DNA from: Corynebacterium sp. P3-F1
GTDB lineage: Bacteria; Actinomycetota; Actinomycetes; Mycobacteriales; Mycobacteriaceae
DNA: 64,000 nucleotides
Direction: 5' to 3'
NCBI RefSeq assembly: GCF_030503635.1
Contig: NZ_CP129965.1
Coordinates: 992,001-1,056,000 of the forward strand
The notes below the pieces were generated by a model. The model was not told the DNA's origin, did no database searches, and saw only the letters and a list, made by a program, of their open reading frames with translations. The stretch's first letter is position 1; the number at the start of each line of letters is the position of its first letter. Shown piece by piece: positions 41,097 through 49,975 of the stretch. Made by a program: the position numbers and the translations under genes.

Positions 41097-41945
41097 ATGG
41101 CTGACTACAACCGCATTGAAGACCTTGCAAACGCAACCGCTTACGACGTTAACGGCGACAAGGTCGGTGGCGTCCAGGACGTCTACGTTAACGACACCAC
41201 CGGCCAGCCGGACTTCATTTCCGTCTCCCACGGCCTGTTCGGTGGCGGCGACTCCATCGTCCCGCTGCGCGGCCACACCCTGGAGAACGGCGACCTGCAC
41301 CTGGCTTTTGCTAAGGACCGCATCGAGGACGCTCCGGATCTGGACGAGAACGGCCACCTGACCAACGCTGACCAGGAGGCTTTCTACCGTCACTACGGTC
41401 TCGAGGGTGTCGAGGACCGCACCCAGTACCAGACCGGCGCTGCTGCTGGTGCAGGCGCTGGCGCTGGCTACGCTGCCGGCGAGCGCACCGAGACCACCGA
41501 GGCTGCTGACCGCGACCGCGCTGAGTTCGCTGACCGCCGCGACGAGAACGGCGAGATCATCCGTTCCGAGGAGCAGCTCAACGTAGACAAGGAGCGCGTC
41601 GAGTCCGGCCAGGTCCGTCTGCGCAAGTACGTCGTCCACGAGACCGAGACCGTCGAGGTCCCGGTTGAGCGCGAAGAGGTCCGCGTCACCCGCGAGCCGA
41701 TCACCGAGGCTGACCGCGCTAACTACGACGGCAACATCGGCGAGCAGGAAGCATCCGTCACCCTGCACGAGGACCGCGTGAATGTCTCCAAGGAGTCCGT
41801 CCCGGTGGAGAAGGTCTCCCTGGACAAGGACACCGTCCGCGAGACCCAGCAGGTCACCGAGGACATCGCCAAGGAGCGCATCGAGACCGACGGCAACGTC
41901 GTCGACGAGACCGCCGGCGAGATCCGCGACAACGACAACCGCTAG
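41097..41945 (+). CDS. PRC-barrel and DUF2382 domain stress-type protein
   Basis: 282 aa, highly charged. N-terminal PRC-barrel (about 1-85: RIEDLANATAYDVNGDKVGGVQDVYVND). An Ala/Gly linker (AAAGAGAGAGYAAGE) leads to the C-terminal DUF2382 (about 155-265: LRKYVVHETETVEVPVEREEVRVTREPI), a stress-linked, strongly expressed family. Strong AAGGAGAAT Shine-Dalgarno at 41079-41087 fixes the ATG at 41097. Codon use is strongly biased (GAC, GAG, CGC, GTC), consistent with high expression. A solid terminator follows. Confidence 0.9.
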   Translation: MADYNRIEDLANATAYDVNGDKVGGVQDVYVNDTTGQPDFISVSHGLFGGGDSIVPLRGHTLENGDLHLAFAKDRIEDAPDLDENGHLTNADQEAFYRHYGLEGVEDRTQYQTGAAAGAGAGAGYAAGERTETTEAADRDRAEFADRRDENGEIIRSEEQLNVDKERVESGQVRLRKYVVHETETVEVPVEREEVRVTREPITEADRANYDGNIGEQEASVTLHEDRVNVSKESVPVEKVSLDKDTVRETQQVTEDIAKERIETDGNVVDETAGEIRDNDNR

Positions 41946-41952
41946 TCTCCCC

Positions 41953-41971
41953 CACTAGCCGCTCCGGCTAG
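41953..41971 (+). repeat. Small hairpin after the PRC-barrel gene
   Basis: ACTAGCC-N5-GGCTAGT, perfect 7-bp arms, followed by AGCTTAAAAA. It may be a first, weaker terminator or a 3'-end stabiliser. Confidence 0.5.
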
Positions 41972-41993
41972 TAGCTTAAAAAGCACATAGCGA

Positions 41994-42043
41994 AACAGCC
42001 CCGGCACGGTTCCACAAAGGAACTGGGTGCCGGGGTTTCTGTT
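41994..42043 (+). terminator. Terminator of the PRC-barrel gene
   Basis: GCCCCGGCAC (41998-42007) pairs with GTGCCGGGGT (42027-42036), with an inner GGTTCC/GGAACT pairing, followed by TTTCTGTT. Confidence 0.9.
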
Positions 42044-42399
42044 GCCCGTCGCGCCATCCTTCACCCCAAGCTTCACTCCAACCTTCGCTCTAGCCTCCCC
42101 GCGTTCACGACCTAGGTTTCCGGCTTTCTCGGTCTGTGAAAGAGCACCTTCAATTCAGGCTCTAGCGAGAAGCCTGAACTCCGGCGCTGCGCAGGGTAAA
42201 TAGCGAGTGGTCGAGAGGGAACATACCGCTCCAACCAGGAAATTTAATAGGCCGGAAAGCGCGACCTAGCCGAGCGAATTCAGGTTTCTCTCTAGGGTTC
42301 CGGAGTCCGGCCCCCAAGCCCCGGTCGCGGGCGCCACGAACAGCGCATTCCAGCACTAGTCGTCGCACACAGCGCAGCCTTGCCTGCGAGCAGGGCAGT
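42044..42399. other. Intergenic region, no feature recognised
   Basis: 356 bp between a plus-strand terminator and the converging FUSC gene. Longer open frames here are out-of-frame extensions of the FUSC gene. Confidence 0.4.
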
Positions 42400-43749
42400 T
42401 CACTCTTTGTCGCGGTGTTTGTCTGGGTCGTTGTCGCTATAGGAGCTCTTGCGCACCTCCGGCGGATAAGCCGGGGTATCAGATGTGGGCGTGAGAACAG
42501 CCACGGCGGATTCACGGGACCAGCCGCAAATCTGCAGCAGGTCGACGATGAGGGAGCGGGACTGCGCCAGAATCGAGGCGGCGGACAGCGCCGGACGCGT
42601 CTCTGCCTGCGGGGCTTCCTGGCTTGCACCCGCAGCGCGGTCCCCTTCCGACAGCGCCTTCGCCGCCGCTGCGTTGTGGGCGTCCTTGGCGGGGCCCTCG
42701 AACGGCGAGTACGGGCCGAAAGGAGGCTGGGCATGCATATCCAAGACATCCATTCCCGTCTCGGCCGCCAGAGATCGGAGCCGGTTGGTCAGAGCAGGCA
42801 TGCCCTGCGCCTGGCTGATCTTCGCGTTGACTTCGAAGATGGCGGACATGTCCAGCGCAATGGAAGACAGCTGATCCAGGATCCACAGTTGTTTCGGGGA
42901 CACGCTGTCCTGGTCCTCTACGAGCACTAGGGCTCGGCGCGCAAGCACACGGGTGGTGCGGATCGCGTTGTCCGTTGGGGGCACCATACGCGACAACGAC
43001 GTCACGTAACGGCGCGACCCCCACAAGAACGGGGACAGTTGCGTCGACTCACGGCCGGATTTCGTGGCGGACCTAATCGCATCAATATCCGACTGCGTAC
43101 CGCGGATCGCTTCCAGCGCCACGGCCATCTCTGTGGGTTCTTGGTGGGCGATGCCGTGGGAGACGTCGTCAAGCACGGAGCTCAAAATTTTGAGTACCCT
43201 GGCTATCTCTTGGCGCGCGGTTGTGAGCGGCGCTGAAGGCAGAAGCGCCACAACAGCGAGGCCGACCGCGGAGCCGATAATGGCGTCAATGGTGCGGTCC
43301 ACACCGGTGACCGCAGCGCCGGGCGGCATGATCGTGGCAATGAGGATCGAGCCGATCGCAACCTGGTTGGCCACCAACGGGGATTTAGAGAACAGCGACG
43401 CAAACAGCAACGATCCAGTGACCGCGAGCGCGATCTGCCACCCGCCCGCACCAAGCGGTGCGAACAGGAGATCCCCGATAAGCACCCCGAGGACGCACCC
43501 GAGCGACATGTCCAACGCACGCGAAATGCGCTCGCCGCCGGACAGACCAACGATGATGATCACGCTGATCGGCGCAAAGAACGGCTGCGGGTGACCAACC
43601 CACTCATGCGCGATGAAATAAGCCAAACCCGCCGCCAACCCCATCTGGATCGCCGGCAGAAGCCGCTGGCGCAAACGCTGAAGGCGTGCTTCCACTGAAT
43701 TCTCCACGGCGACCATGCGCTCGCGGGTAGTCATTCTTTCCATAGGCAT
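42400..43749 (-). CDS. FUSC-family (aromatic acid exporter-like) membrane protein
   Basis: About 449 aa. N-terminal half with about six hydrophobic segments (LPAIQMGLAAGLAYFIAHEW; FFAPISVIIIVGLSGGERISR; LDMSLGCVLGVLIGDLLF; ALAVTGSLLFASLF; IGSAVGLAVVALLP), typical of the FUSC/ArAE_2 family, then a long cytoplasmic helical domain and a polar C-terminus. Exporters of this family move aromatic acids or drugs; substrate unknown. Candidate starts lie at 43755 (GTG), 43749, 43743 and 43734 (ATG) and none has a good Shine-Dalgarno. Confidence 0.82.
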   Translation of the reverse strand: MPMERMTTRERMVAVENSVEARLQRLRQRLLPAIQMGLAAGLAYFIAHEWVGHPQPFFAPISVIIIVGLSGGERISRALDMSLGCVLGVLIGDLLFAPLGAGGWQIALAVTGSLLFASLFSKSPLVANQVAIGSILIATIMPPGAAVTGVDRTIDAIIGSAVGLAVVALLPSAPLTTARQEIARVLKILSSVLDDVSHGIAHQEPTEMAVALEAIRGTQSDIDAIRSATKSGRESTQLSPFLWGSRRYVTSLSRMVPPTDNAIRTTRVLARRALVLVEDQDSVSPKQLWILDQLSSIALDMSAIFEVNAKISQAQGMPALTNRLRSLAAETGMDVLDMHAQPPFGPYSPFEGPAKDAHNAAAAKALSEGDRAAGASQEAPQAETRPALSAASILAQSRSLIVDLLQICGWSRESAVAVLTPTSDTPAYPPEVRKSSYSDNDPDKHRDKE

Positions 43750-43770
43750 CTTCACACAGCTCTAGACAGC

Positions 43771-43806
43771 AAAAAGGTCAGGCCCCGCGACGGGACCCGA
43801 CCTTTA
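43771..43806 (-). terminator. Terminator of fbaA
   Basis: AAAGGTC (43773-43779) and GACCTTT (43799-43805) arms with inner GG/CC and CCCG/CGGG pairing. On the minus strand the stem ends in TTTTTG. Confidence 0.88.
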
Positions 43807-43828
43807 CTGTAGACGCGTCTTACGTCAA

Positions 43829-44863
43829 CTACTTGGACACAGACTTGCCCACGGAGTTGAGGTTCTCGCACGCCTGGACCACACGGTCAGCCATGGACTG
43901 CTCAGCCTTCTTCATGTAGGAGCGCGGGTCGTAGACCTTCTTGTTGCCCACCTCGCCGTCGACCTTCAGCACACCGCTGTAGTTCTCGAACATGTGGGAC
44001 ACAATCGGGCGGGTGAACGCGTACTGGGTATCGGTGTCCACGTTCATCTTCACCACACCGTAGGACAGGGCCTGATCGATCTTCTCAGGCTCGGAGCCGG
44101 AACCGCCGTGGAACACGAAGTCGAAAGGCTTCGAGCCAGGCTCAAGGCCAAGCTTTTCGACGGCCGCCTCCTGCCCCATCTCCAGCACCTCCGGCTTCAG
44201 CTTCACGTTGCCGGGCTTGTACACGCCGTGGACGTTTCCGAAGGTCGCAGCCAGCAAGTAGCGGCCTTTCTCGCCGGTGCCGATAGCGTCGATGGTCTTC
44301 TCGAAGTCCTCGCGCGTGGTGTACAGGTTCGCGCCGGCCTTCGCCTGCACGCCGTCCTCTTCACCGCCGACAACACCGATCTCGACCTCGAGAATGATGT
44401 TGGCGTTGCGAGCCTTCTCCAGCAGCTCCTGCGCAATGACCAGGTTCTCGTCGATCGGGATGGCGGAGCCGTCCCACATGTGCGACTGGAACAGTGGCAG
44501 CTCGCCGCGGTCGACGCGCTCCTGGGAGATCGCCATCAGCGGGCGCACATACTCGTCCAGCACTTCCTTCTGGCAGTGGTCGGTGTGCAGCGCGACGTTG
44601 ATGTCGTACTTCTCCGCCACCTTGTGCGCGAAAGCGGCCAGTGCCTCAGCACCGGCGACCTTGTTCTTCACAGACAGACCGGAGCCGAACTCCGCACCAC
44701 CGGTGGAGAACTGGATGATGCCGTCCGAGCCTGCCTCAGCGAAGCCGCGCAGCGCCGCGTTGATGGTCTCCGAAGAGGTGCAGTTGATGGCCGGGTACGC
44801 GAAGCCACCCTGCTTCGCGCGGTCGAGCATTTCGTTGTAAACCTCAGGGGTTGCAATAGGCAT
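43829..44863 (-). CDS. fbaA: Class II fructose-bisphosphate aldolase
   Basis: Zn-dependent aldolase that splits fructose-1,6-bisphosphate into dihydroxyacetone phosphate and glyceraldehyde-3-phosphate. 344 aa. Zn ligands in ALHTDHCQK (about 93-101), LEVEIGVVGGEEDGV, the His in FGNVHGVYKPGNVKL, and phosphate-binding DFVFHGGSGSE and VKMNVDTDTQYAFTRPI. AAAGGG lies about 11 nt upstream of the ATG. Followed by its own terminator. Confidence 0.97.
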   Translation of the reverse strand: MPIATPEVYNEMLDRAKQGGFAYPAINCTSSETINAALRGFAEAGSDGIIQFSTGGAEFGSGLSVKNKVAGAEALAAFAHKVAEKYDINVALHTDHCQKEVLDEYVRPLMAISQERVDRGELPLFQSHMWDGSAIPIDENLVIAQELLEKARNANIILEVEIGVVGGEEDGVQAKAGANLYTTREDFEKTIDAIGTGEKGRYLLAATFGNVHGVYKPGNVKLKPEVLEMGQEAAVEKLGLEPGSKPFDFVFHGGSGSEPEKIDQALSYGVVKMNVDTDTQYAFTRPIVSHMFENYSGVLKVDGEVGNKKVYDPRSYMKKAEQSMADRVVQACENLNSVGKSVSK

Positions 44864-45034
44864 GGAGTGTGTATCCCTTTCACTCGGTGGTCACTCACGT
44901 GTCGCCCGCGTGCCCGGGGAGGCTGCGGGCTGTACAAACCCCAGTATGCCCCCGTGCGGAAGTTCCTGCACGAACTTCTTGGGCGGTCGATTCCGCCCCA
45001 CGCACTATTCTGCGCTACTCTCCGCTACTCTTCG

Positions 45035-46186
45035 CTAGTCTTCGTGCTCTTTGCGGGCCGCCGACACCCGCGCGGCGGCTTCAAGCAGCATCCACCCGGA
45101 GAGCTGCACCGACAGATCGCGCTCAGAGATCCGGGCAGTGCCCAGGGCATCACTGATCGAGCTCGGCCCCAACGAATAATTGTGCGGCAGCTTCGCGTCA
45201 CGGGTCCAGCGCGCCGGGAAGATCGGCAGGCCATCGACCTCGAGGCGGTGGTTCCACATCGCTTCAGCGCTGGCCATCACCAGCCGCTCCGCCGCCCGCT
45301 TCGCGCTCACGCTGGCTGGGCTGTCTTCCGGCAGGCGCACCGCCACTTCCGCCAGGTACCGCACCAGGATGCCCTTGAACAATCCGCCGTCACCGTCGCC
45401 GTCCACCGGGTTGTCAATCACACCTCCCGGGGAAGCCACATGCATCGAGATCGCCTGCACCAAGGAACGGATATGGGAGATGTAGTACACCTGCTCCTCC
45501 GGCTTGTCCTCGAGAGCAAGCGCGATTTCCAGCGCTGCGCCGAGCACGGTCCCCTGGTTGTAAGTGTAGATGGTGGGGGTGGCACGTGGGCCGTCGACAA
45601 GCAAGCGCAGGCCGTCTTGAATGAGGCCGTCGTCCGTCATGAGGTTCTCGAAGATCCAGTCGACCACCTCGCGCGCTTTGTCCACCCGACCCGTGCGTGC
45701 AAGCATGATCGCCGCGGGGCCGTTCGCGGGCACGTTGAAGAAATTCTCGTCCGTCCGCCATGGCAGCACACCCGTCACCGAATCGAGCCCCGCCAAGATG
45801 TTGAACTCCAGGTCATCGAGCTGTTTCGGCCGCGCCACCTTGTCCGAATGCGCCACACGGTCAAGCGCCAGCGCCAACCACGCTTTGTCGTCGTAGTACC
45901 GGTTCTTCACTAGCTTGCCCAGGTTACGCAGCCGGATCCCGCGAATCGTGCGCACAATCGCCGCGCGCCGCGCCTTCGTGGAACGCCGCGACTCCGCATC
46001 CACCAAGCAATCGAGGTAGTGCGCCTGCCACCAGTAATGCCAGTGGAAGAACGCCTTTTCCTTCGCCGTCGGCGGCCAGCTCACCACCGCAAGGTTCGTG
46101 CGGGGCAAGCCCCACAGCCGCGTCGCATGCCGCTCCGCAATCGCCATTTCAGCGAGGTCCGCACGGTGCGCCCAAGTTTCCGGCAC
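45035..46186 (-). CDS. Glycoside hydrolase family 76-like protein (alpha-1,6-mannanase type)
   Basis: 383 aa with an (alpha/alpha)-barrel pattern. Family features are NRYYDDKAWLALAL with the paired Asp of the catalytic region (about 93-106), LPWRTDENFFNVPANGPAAIMLAR, and YTYNQGTVLGAALEIAL (about 208-224). No signal peptide, so it would act in the cytoplasm, unusual for a mannan-cleaving enzyme, though cytoplasmic GH76-like proteins are common in corynebacteria beside fba and trmH. Activity on corynebacterial lipomannan precursors is only a guess. Confidence 0.82.
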   Translation of the reverse strand: MPETWAHRADLAEMAIAERHATRLWGLPRTNLAVVSWPPTAKEKAFFHWHYWWQAHYLDCLVDAESRRSTKARRAAIVRTIRGIRLRNLGKLVKNRYYDDKAWLALALDRVAHSDKVARPKQLDDLEFNILAGLDSVTGVLPWRTDENFFNVPANGPAAIMLARTGRVDKAREVVDWIFENLMTDDGLIQDGLRLLVDGPRATPTIYTYNQGTVLGAALEIALALEDKPEEQVYYISHIRSLVQAISMHVASPGGVIDNPVDGDGDGGLFKGILVRYLAEVAVRLPEDSPASVSAKRAAERLVMASAEAMWNHRLEVDGLPIFPARWTRDAKLPHNYSLGPSSISDALGTARISERDLSVQLSGWMLLEAAARVSAARKEHED

Positions 46187-46299
46187 AGCCCCTCCTTTAC
46201 ATCGCTTCTAGCTTATCTGCGTCCCACCCCAACCGTTACTCTTTGCATTCCCCAGCTCTTCTGCTGCCGCGGCGCGGCTCTGCCCTGGTCTTTTCGCGC

Positions 46300-46974
46300 T
46301 CACCACGCGGCGTCCAGATCGGCATGCTGACAGATCCACGCATGCATAGCGATCCCCGCGGCAACCCCAGCGTTGATCGACCGCGTTGACCCGAACTGCG
46401 CGATCGAGCAGGTCATCACCGCAGCGTCCTGCGCCTGCTCCGTCACCCCTGGCCCTTCCTGGCCGAAAAGGAGTAAGCACCGCTCCGGGAGCTCCGCGGT
46501 TTCCAACGGCACCGAACCCGGCGTGTTGTCGATGGCGACGATGGTCAGCTCGTGTTCCGCCGCGTATTGCGCCAGATCAGCCACTGTGTCGTGGTGGATG
46601 ATGTGCTGGTATCGGTCCGTCACCATCGCGCCGCGGCGATTCCACCTTTTCTTGCCGACGATATGCACCGCCTCGGCCAGAAACGCGTTCGCAGTGCGCA
46701 CGACGGTGCCGATGTTCATGTCGTTCTCGAAGTTCTCGATCGCCACATGAAACGGGTGCCGCCGCGTGTCCAGGTCCTCCTTGATCGCCTCGAGCGACCA
46801 GTACCGGTACTGGTCGACGACGTTGCGGCGGTCGCCGTCTCGGAGAAACGCTTCGTCGTAACGCTCGTCTGTGGGCCACTCCCCTTCCCACGGCCCTACA
46901 CCGTGGCGGCCCTCCTGCCATTCGGTGGGGCCTTTTTCGGGTTCGTGCTGCGGTTCGTCGTTAAGCGAGGCCAA
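46300..46974 (-). CDS. TrmH/SpoU-family RNA 2'-O-methyltransferase
   Basis: SPOUT-fold enzyme methylating a ribose in tRNA or rRNA. 224 aa. Motif 1 ENFENDMNIGTVVRTANAF (about 86-104), motif 2 LLLFGQEGPGVTE (about 186-198), motif 3 SIAQFGSTRSINAGVAAGIAMHAW (about 208-220). A ~60-residue acidic N-terminal extension precedes the fold. TTG 46974 overlaps the pyrE 3' end by 14 bp; longer starts would lie wholly inside pyrE. Confidence 0.87.
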   Translation of the reverse strand: MASLNDEPQHEPEKGPTEWQEGRHGVGPWEGEWPTDERYDEAFLRDGDRRNVVDQYRYWSLEAIKEDLDTRRHPFHVAIENFENDMNIGTVVRTANAFLAEAVHIVGKKRWNRRGAMVTDRYQHIIHHDTVADLAQYAAEHELTIVAIDNTPGSVPLETAELPERCLLLFGQEGPGVTEQAQDAAVMTCSIAQFGSTRSINAGVAAGIAMHAWICQHADLDAAW

Positions 46975-47539
46975 GGTCGTCCAAGCCCAGTAGGAACCGG
47001 TAATCCAAGCCCGCATCCTTGAGCACGTCGGCAGCGCCGGTCGCGCGATCGACGACGGTGGCGACGGCAACGACCTCGGCACCTGCTTCCCGGCACGCTT
47101 CCACAGCGGTAAGCGGGGAGTTGCCGGTCGTGGTGGTGTCTTCGACCACGAGGACGCGCTTGCCGGTGATGTCCGGGCCCTCGATGCGGCGCTGCATGCC
47201 GTGCTTCTTGGCTTCTTTGCGGACAACGAAGGCGTCGATCGGCCGGCCGTCCGCGTGCATGACAGCGGTGGCCACCGGGTCCGCGCCCAGGGTCAGACCA
47301 CCGACGGCGTCGAAATCCAAGTCGCTAGTCAGCTCGCGCAGCAGCGCGCCGATCAGCGGGCTCGCCTCATGGTGCAGGGTCGCGCGACGCAGGTCGACGT
47401 AGTAGTCGGCTTCCTTGCCCGACGACAGCGTCACCTTGCCGTGGACAACCGCCAATTCGCGGACGAGCTCCGCGAGGCGCTCTTTACCTGCTGCACCTGC
47501 CATACCTGCCGTGGTTTTCGAGTTCTCGCTCATGGTCAT
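46961..47539 (-). CDS. pyrE: Orotate phosphoribosyltransferase
   Basis: Pyrimidine synthesis: orotate + PRPP to OMP. 192 aa. GKVTLSSGKEADYYVDLRR (about 34-52), FVVRKEAKKHGMQRRIEG (catalytic loop Lys residues), and the PRPP motif VLVVEDTTTTGNSPLTA (about 129-145). The start may be the third codon (MSENSK). The start overlaps the upstream membrane-protein gene by 4 bp and the stop overlaps the trmH-like gene. Confidence 0.95.
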   Translation of the reverse strand: MTMSENSKTTAGMAGAAGKERLAELVRELAVVHGKVTLSSGKEADYYVDLRRATLHHEASPLIGALLRELTSDLDFDAVGGLTLGADPVATAVMHADGRPIDAFVVRKEAKKHGMQRRIEGPDITGKRVLVVEDTTTTGNSPLTAVEACREAGAEVVAVATVVDRATGAADVLKDAGLDYRFLLGLDDLGLA

Positions 47540-48810
47540 CCAGGGTAGTCCGCAACGCCGTCGTCGAAGATTGACGGGGGTTGAGGGCGGCGGGTGAGGC
47601 GGGTGCCGTCGTTAAGCTGTTCCGGCGGTTCACCCGTGGCGATGGCGTCGACCTCGTCTCCGCCGAGCGTGCGGTACTCGATCGTCCCGTGAACGGTGCC
47701 GGTGATGCGGGTGGGCAACTCGAGTGGTTCCTCTGGCCGGGCCACGACAGGACGGCGAAACTCGGCATCGTCGCCGTCCGCGCTGGCCGGCGCTTCCACC
47801 GGGTCGCCCATCTCGCGAGTCTGCTGGTCGAAGTGCAGGTGGGGCCAGGTGCGTGGCGGGAGGGTTCGGGCGGCGTCCGCAAGCAGGGCGAGTGGCGCAA
47901 ACACCGGCTCCCAGCCCTGCACGTCAGGGACGCCGTCGAGCTGCGCGAGCACCCACTCCGTCTCGAACCACACCGCGCTGACCTGCTCCGGAAGCATCTC
48001 GAGTGCGGTGGATACGCGGATATCCAGCATGCGCTCCGCCGGGCCCGCCTCCGACGCGAACACGCGAAAGCCCTCGAGCTCCGCGACCGCGACAAGGTCC
48101 TCAGCGGGGTCCGCACCGTGAGCATTCGCTTTTCGACGCACGTCCACCACCACCCCACTGTCCATCCCCGTCCCCATCGCCACGACCGTTGTCTCCCCGA
48201 TATCCGCAATCCGCGTCTCGTGCCCGAACCGCGTTCCCGTGAGCACGTCCCTCACCGGCTCTCCCGCCGATGCCGCACCGCGCCCCCACTCGTCCTGGAG
48301 GAACTCGTCTTCCTTCGCGTACTCGAAGCCGTTCGCCTCCGCCCACTCCCGGCGCTCCTTCCGGCCGCGCTGCTTCGCCCCCGGCAGCGCACCGCTGATC
48401 GCGCCGGACAGCGCACCCCACCGAGAATGCGTCTTCTCCCTCGGCCGCTGCTCCCGTCGGTCCGCCGCCTCCGCTGGTTCCTTCGGGGCCGCTGTCGTCG
48501 CTTCGGCTTCCCGCTCTTCTCGCGCATCGTTTGCATCTGCTGCGTCGGCTACCTCTGCTGCGTCGGTTGCTTCCGGTACTGCCGGGGGCGTAGGGGCGGC
48601 CGTTGCTTCAGCCGCCTCTGGTTCCGGCATCGCTGCTTCCTGAGCAGATGCTTGGGCAGGCTCGGGAGCTGCAAAGGGTGCGTCGCCCGCCAACTTCCCC
48701 CTGTCAGCACGGTCTTCATCCTGCGCGTTCTTTTCCTGCGTATCTGCACGCCACAAAATGCCCGCCCCAGCCAGAGCGAGCGCAGACAGTGCAAGAAGTA
48801 AATAACCCAT
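47536..48810 (-). CDS. Membrane-anchored hypothetical protein with a disordered linker
   Basis: 424 aa. One N-terminal membrane helix (GYLLLALSALALAGAGILW, no cleavage site seen), then ~110 residues very rich in Ala/Glu/Pro (low complexity), then a globular domain from ~150 (REWAEANGFEYAKEDEFLQDEW ... VVAMGTGMDSGVVVDVRRK). Corynebacterium-type hypothetical; the family is not recognised. The stop overlaps the pyrE start (ATGA), implying co-expression with pyrimidine synthesis, though no functional link is evident. Confidence 0.75.
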   Translation of the reverse strand: MGYLLLALSALALAGAGILWRADTQEKNAQDEDRADRGKLAGDAPFAAPEPAQASAQEAAMPEPEAAEATAAPTPPAVPEATDAAEVADAADANDAREEREAEATTAAPKEPAEAADRREQRPREKTHSRWGALSGAISGALPGAKQRGRKERREWAEANGFEYAKEDEFLQDEWGRGAASAGEPVRDVLTGTRFGHETRIADIGETTVVAMGTGMDSGVVVDVRRKANAHGADPAEDLVAVAELEGFRVFASEAGPAERMLDIRVSTALEMLPEQVSAVWFETEWVLAQLDGVPDVQGWEPVFAPLALLADAARTLPPRTWPHLHFDQQTREMGDPVEAPASADGDDAEFRRPVVARPEEPLELPTRITGTVHGTIEYRTLGGDEVDAIATGEPPEQLNDGTRLTRRPQPPSIFDDGVADYPG

Positions 48811-49121
48811 CAGTACTGCACTTTAACCGGCAGGTAGCGGTGAACTGAGCAGGCGGGGCTAGAAGTCACGGGCTGGTAAGCCACCCGCCCCACCGCCCTT
48901 CGTAACCCGCCGCCCCGCCTTTGTCTGACGCCCCGCCTTGACCCTCCAAGGGACGACGCCTGGGGGAACCGCAGGAACTATGCAGCGCATAGCTCAGTAG
49001 CGACAGACGGAAGCGTCATGCGCGGGCTGCACAGAGCAGAAGCAGGCGCGAGCTGCATAATCCAGAGGCGTGATGCGCGAGAAGCGCAGAGGCGCCTGAT
49101 GGGAAAGCAGCGGGCGCCGCC
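48811..49121. other. Intergenic region with a third CTATGC palindrome
   Basis: 311 bp without a gene. AACTATGCAGCGCATAGC at 48976-48993 is the only structured element. Confidence 0.6.
48976..48993. repeat. CTATGC-N3-GCATAG palindrome, copy 3
   Basis: Arms 48978-48983 and 48987-48992, central AGC, which is the complement of the GCT in copies 1 and 2. Flanks AA and C match copy 1. Confidence 0.8.
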
Positions 49122-49961
49122 TTAGATGTCGCGCTCGACCGGGTTCTTCGGGTTAGCCGACCACTGGGACCAGCCGCCGATGTAATGGGTGAGCACCGGA
49201 AGGCCGGCGTACTCGAACGCGGCAAGGAGCTTTGAAGAGTGGTTACCGGAACCGGAGTAGACGATGGCTTCGGCGGGATCGGTGTTGTGGGTGATGCCGA
49301 ACTTGGCCATGATCTCCAGGATCTGCTCGGCAGGCTTGATCAGGCCGTCATCGGTGAAAAGGGAGTCCACCGGCACAGTGCGTGCACCGGGGATGTGACC
49401 GGATTTCAGGTCGAGGCGCTCGCGTTGGCCGACGTAGCGGGAGGTATCGCGGGCGTCGATAAGCATGCCCTTGAATTGCTTCACGTCCTCGATGGTGGCG
49501 GTGGGCAACTGGCCCGGCGCGACCTCGAGCTCCGTGTGCACCGAGACGGGCCCGGGGCCGGCGATCGTGTCAAACCCCATGCGGTCCCAAGCGGCGAATC
49601 CGCCGTCGAGAATGTGCACGTCCTGAACGCCCGCCCAGCGCAGCGTCCACCATGTGCGGGCCGCGTACTCGCCGGCGCCCGTGTCGTAGATGACCACGGG
49701 GCGATTCGCCTCGATGCCCCACGCGCGGAACGACTCCTGCATACGCTCCGAAGACGGCAACGGGTTGCGGCCAACCCGCGAGCCGGGCGTGCCCACGAGG
49801 TGATGCGACGGATCGCAGTACTGGGCAGTTGGAATGTGTTCGGATTGGAACTTGGACCACGCGTTGCCCTCCCGGGCATCCCAAAGCGAGGCTAAAACAG
49901 TGAGCTTCTTGCCGGTACGGATCTGTTCACGCAGGTCTTCAGGGGACACGAATACGCTCAT
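49122..49961 (-). CDS. Two-domain sulfurtransferase (rhodanese-like) lacking the catalytic Cys
   Basis: 279 aa with two rhodanese domains, like thiosulfate/3-mercaptopyruvate sulfurtransferases. First domain: LASLWDAREGN ... QSEHIPTAQYCDPSHHLVG. Second domain: MLIDARDTSRYVGQRERLDLKSGHIPGARTVPVDSLF. The active-site loop, normally C-G-S-G-V-T, reads Y-S-G-S-G-N-H here (codon TCC near 49254-49259), so Ser replaces the nucleophilic Cys. The protein may bind but not transfer sulfur, or do another reaction. GTG/ATG: ATG 49961. Confidence 0.85.
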   Translation of the reverse strand: MSVFVSPEDLREQIRTGKKLTVLASLWDAREGNAWSKFQSEHIPTAQYCDPSHHLVGTPGSRVGRNPLPSSERMQESFRAWGIEANRPVVIYDTGAGEYAARTWWTLRWAGVQDVHILDGGFAAWDRMGFDTIAGPGPVSVHTELEVAPGQLPTATIEDVKQFKGMLIDARDTSRYVGQRERLDLKSGHIPGARTVPVDSLFTDDGLIKPAEQILEIMAKFGITHNTDPAEAIVYSGSGNHSSKLLAAFEYAGLPVLTHYIGGWSQWSANPKNPVERDI

Positions 49962-49975
49962 GGCGCCAAGTGTAG

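Noticed and set aside
42162..42749. A 195-codon minus-strand frame overlapping the FUSC gene
   Set aside because: Out-of-frame Arg/Pro-rich shadow of the FUSC C-terminus.
43994..45913. A 639-codon open frame on the plus strand over fbaA and the GH76 gene
   Set aside because: Antisense shadow of two well-supported minus-strand genes; translation is His/Arg/Val/Gln-rich with no domain pattern and no Shine-Dalgarno.
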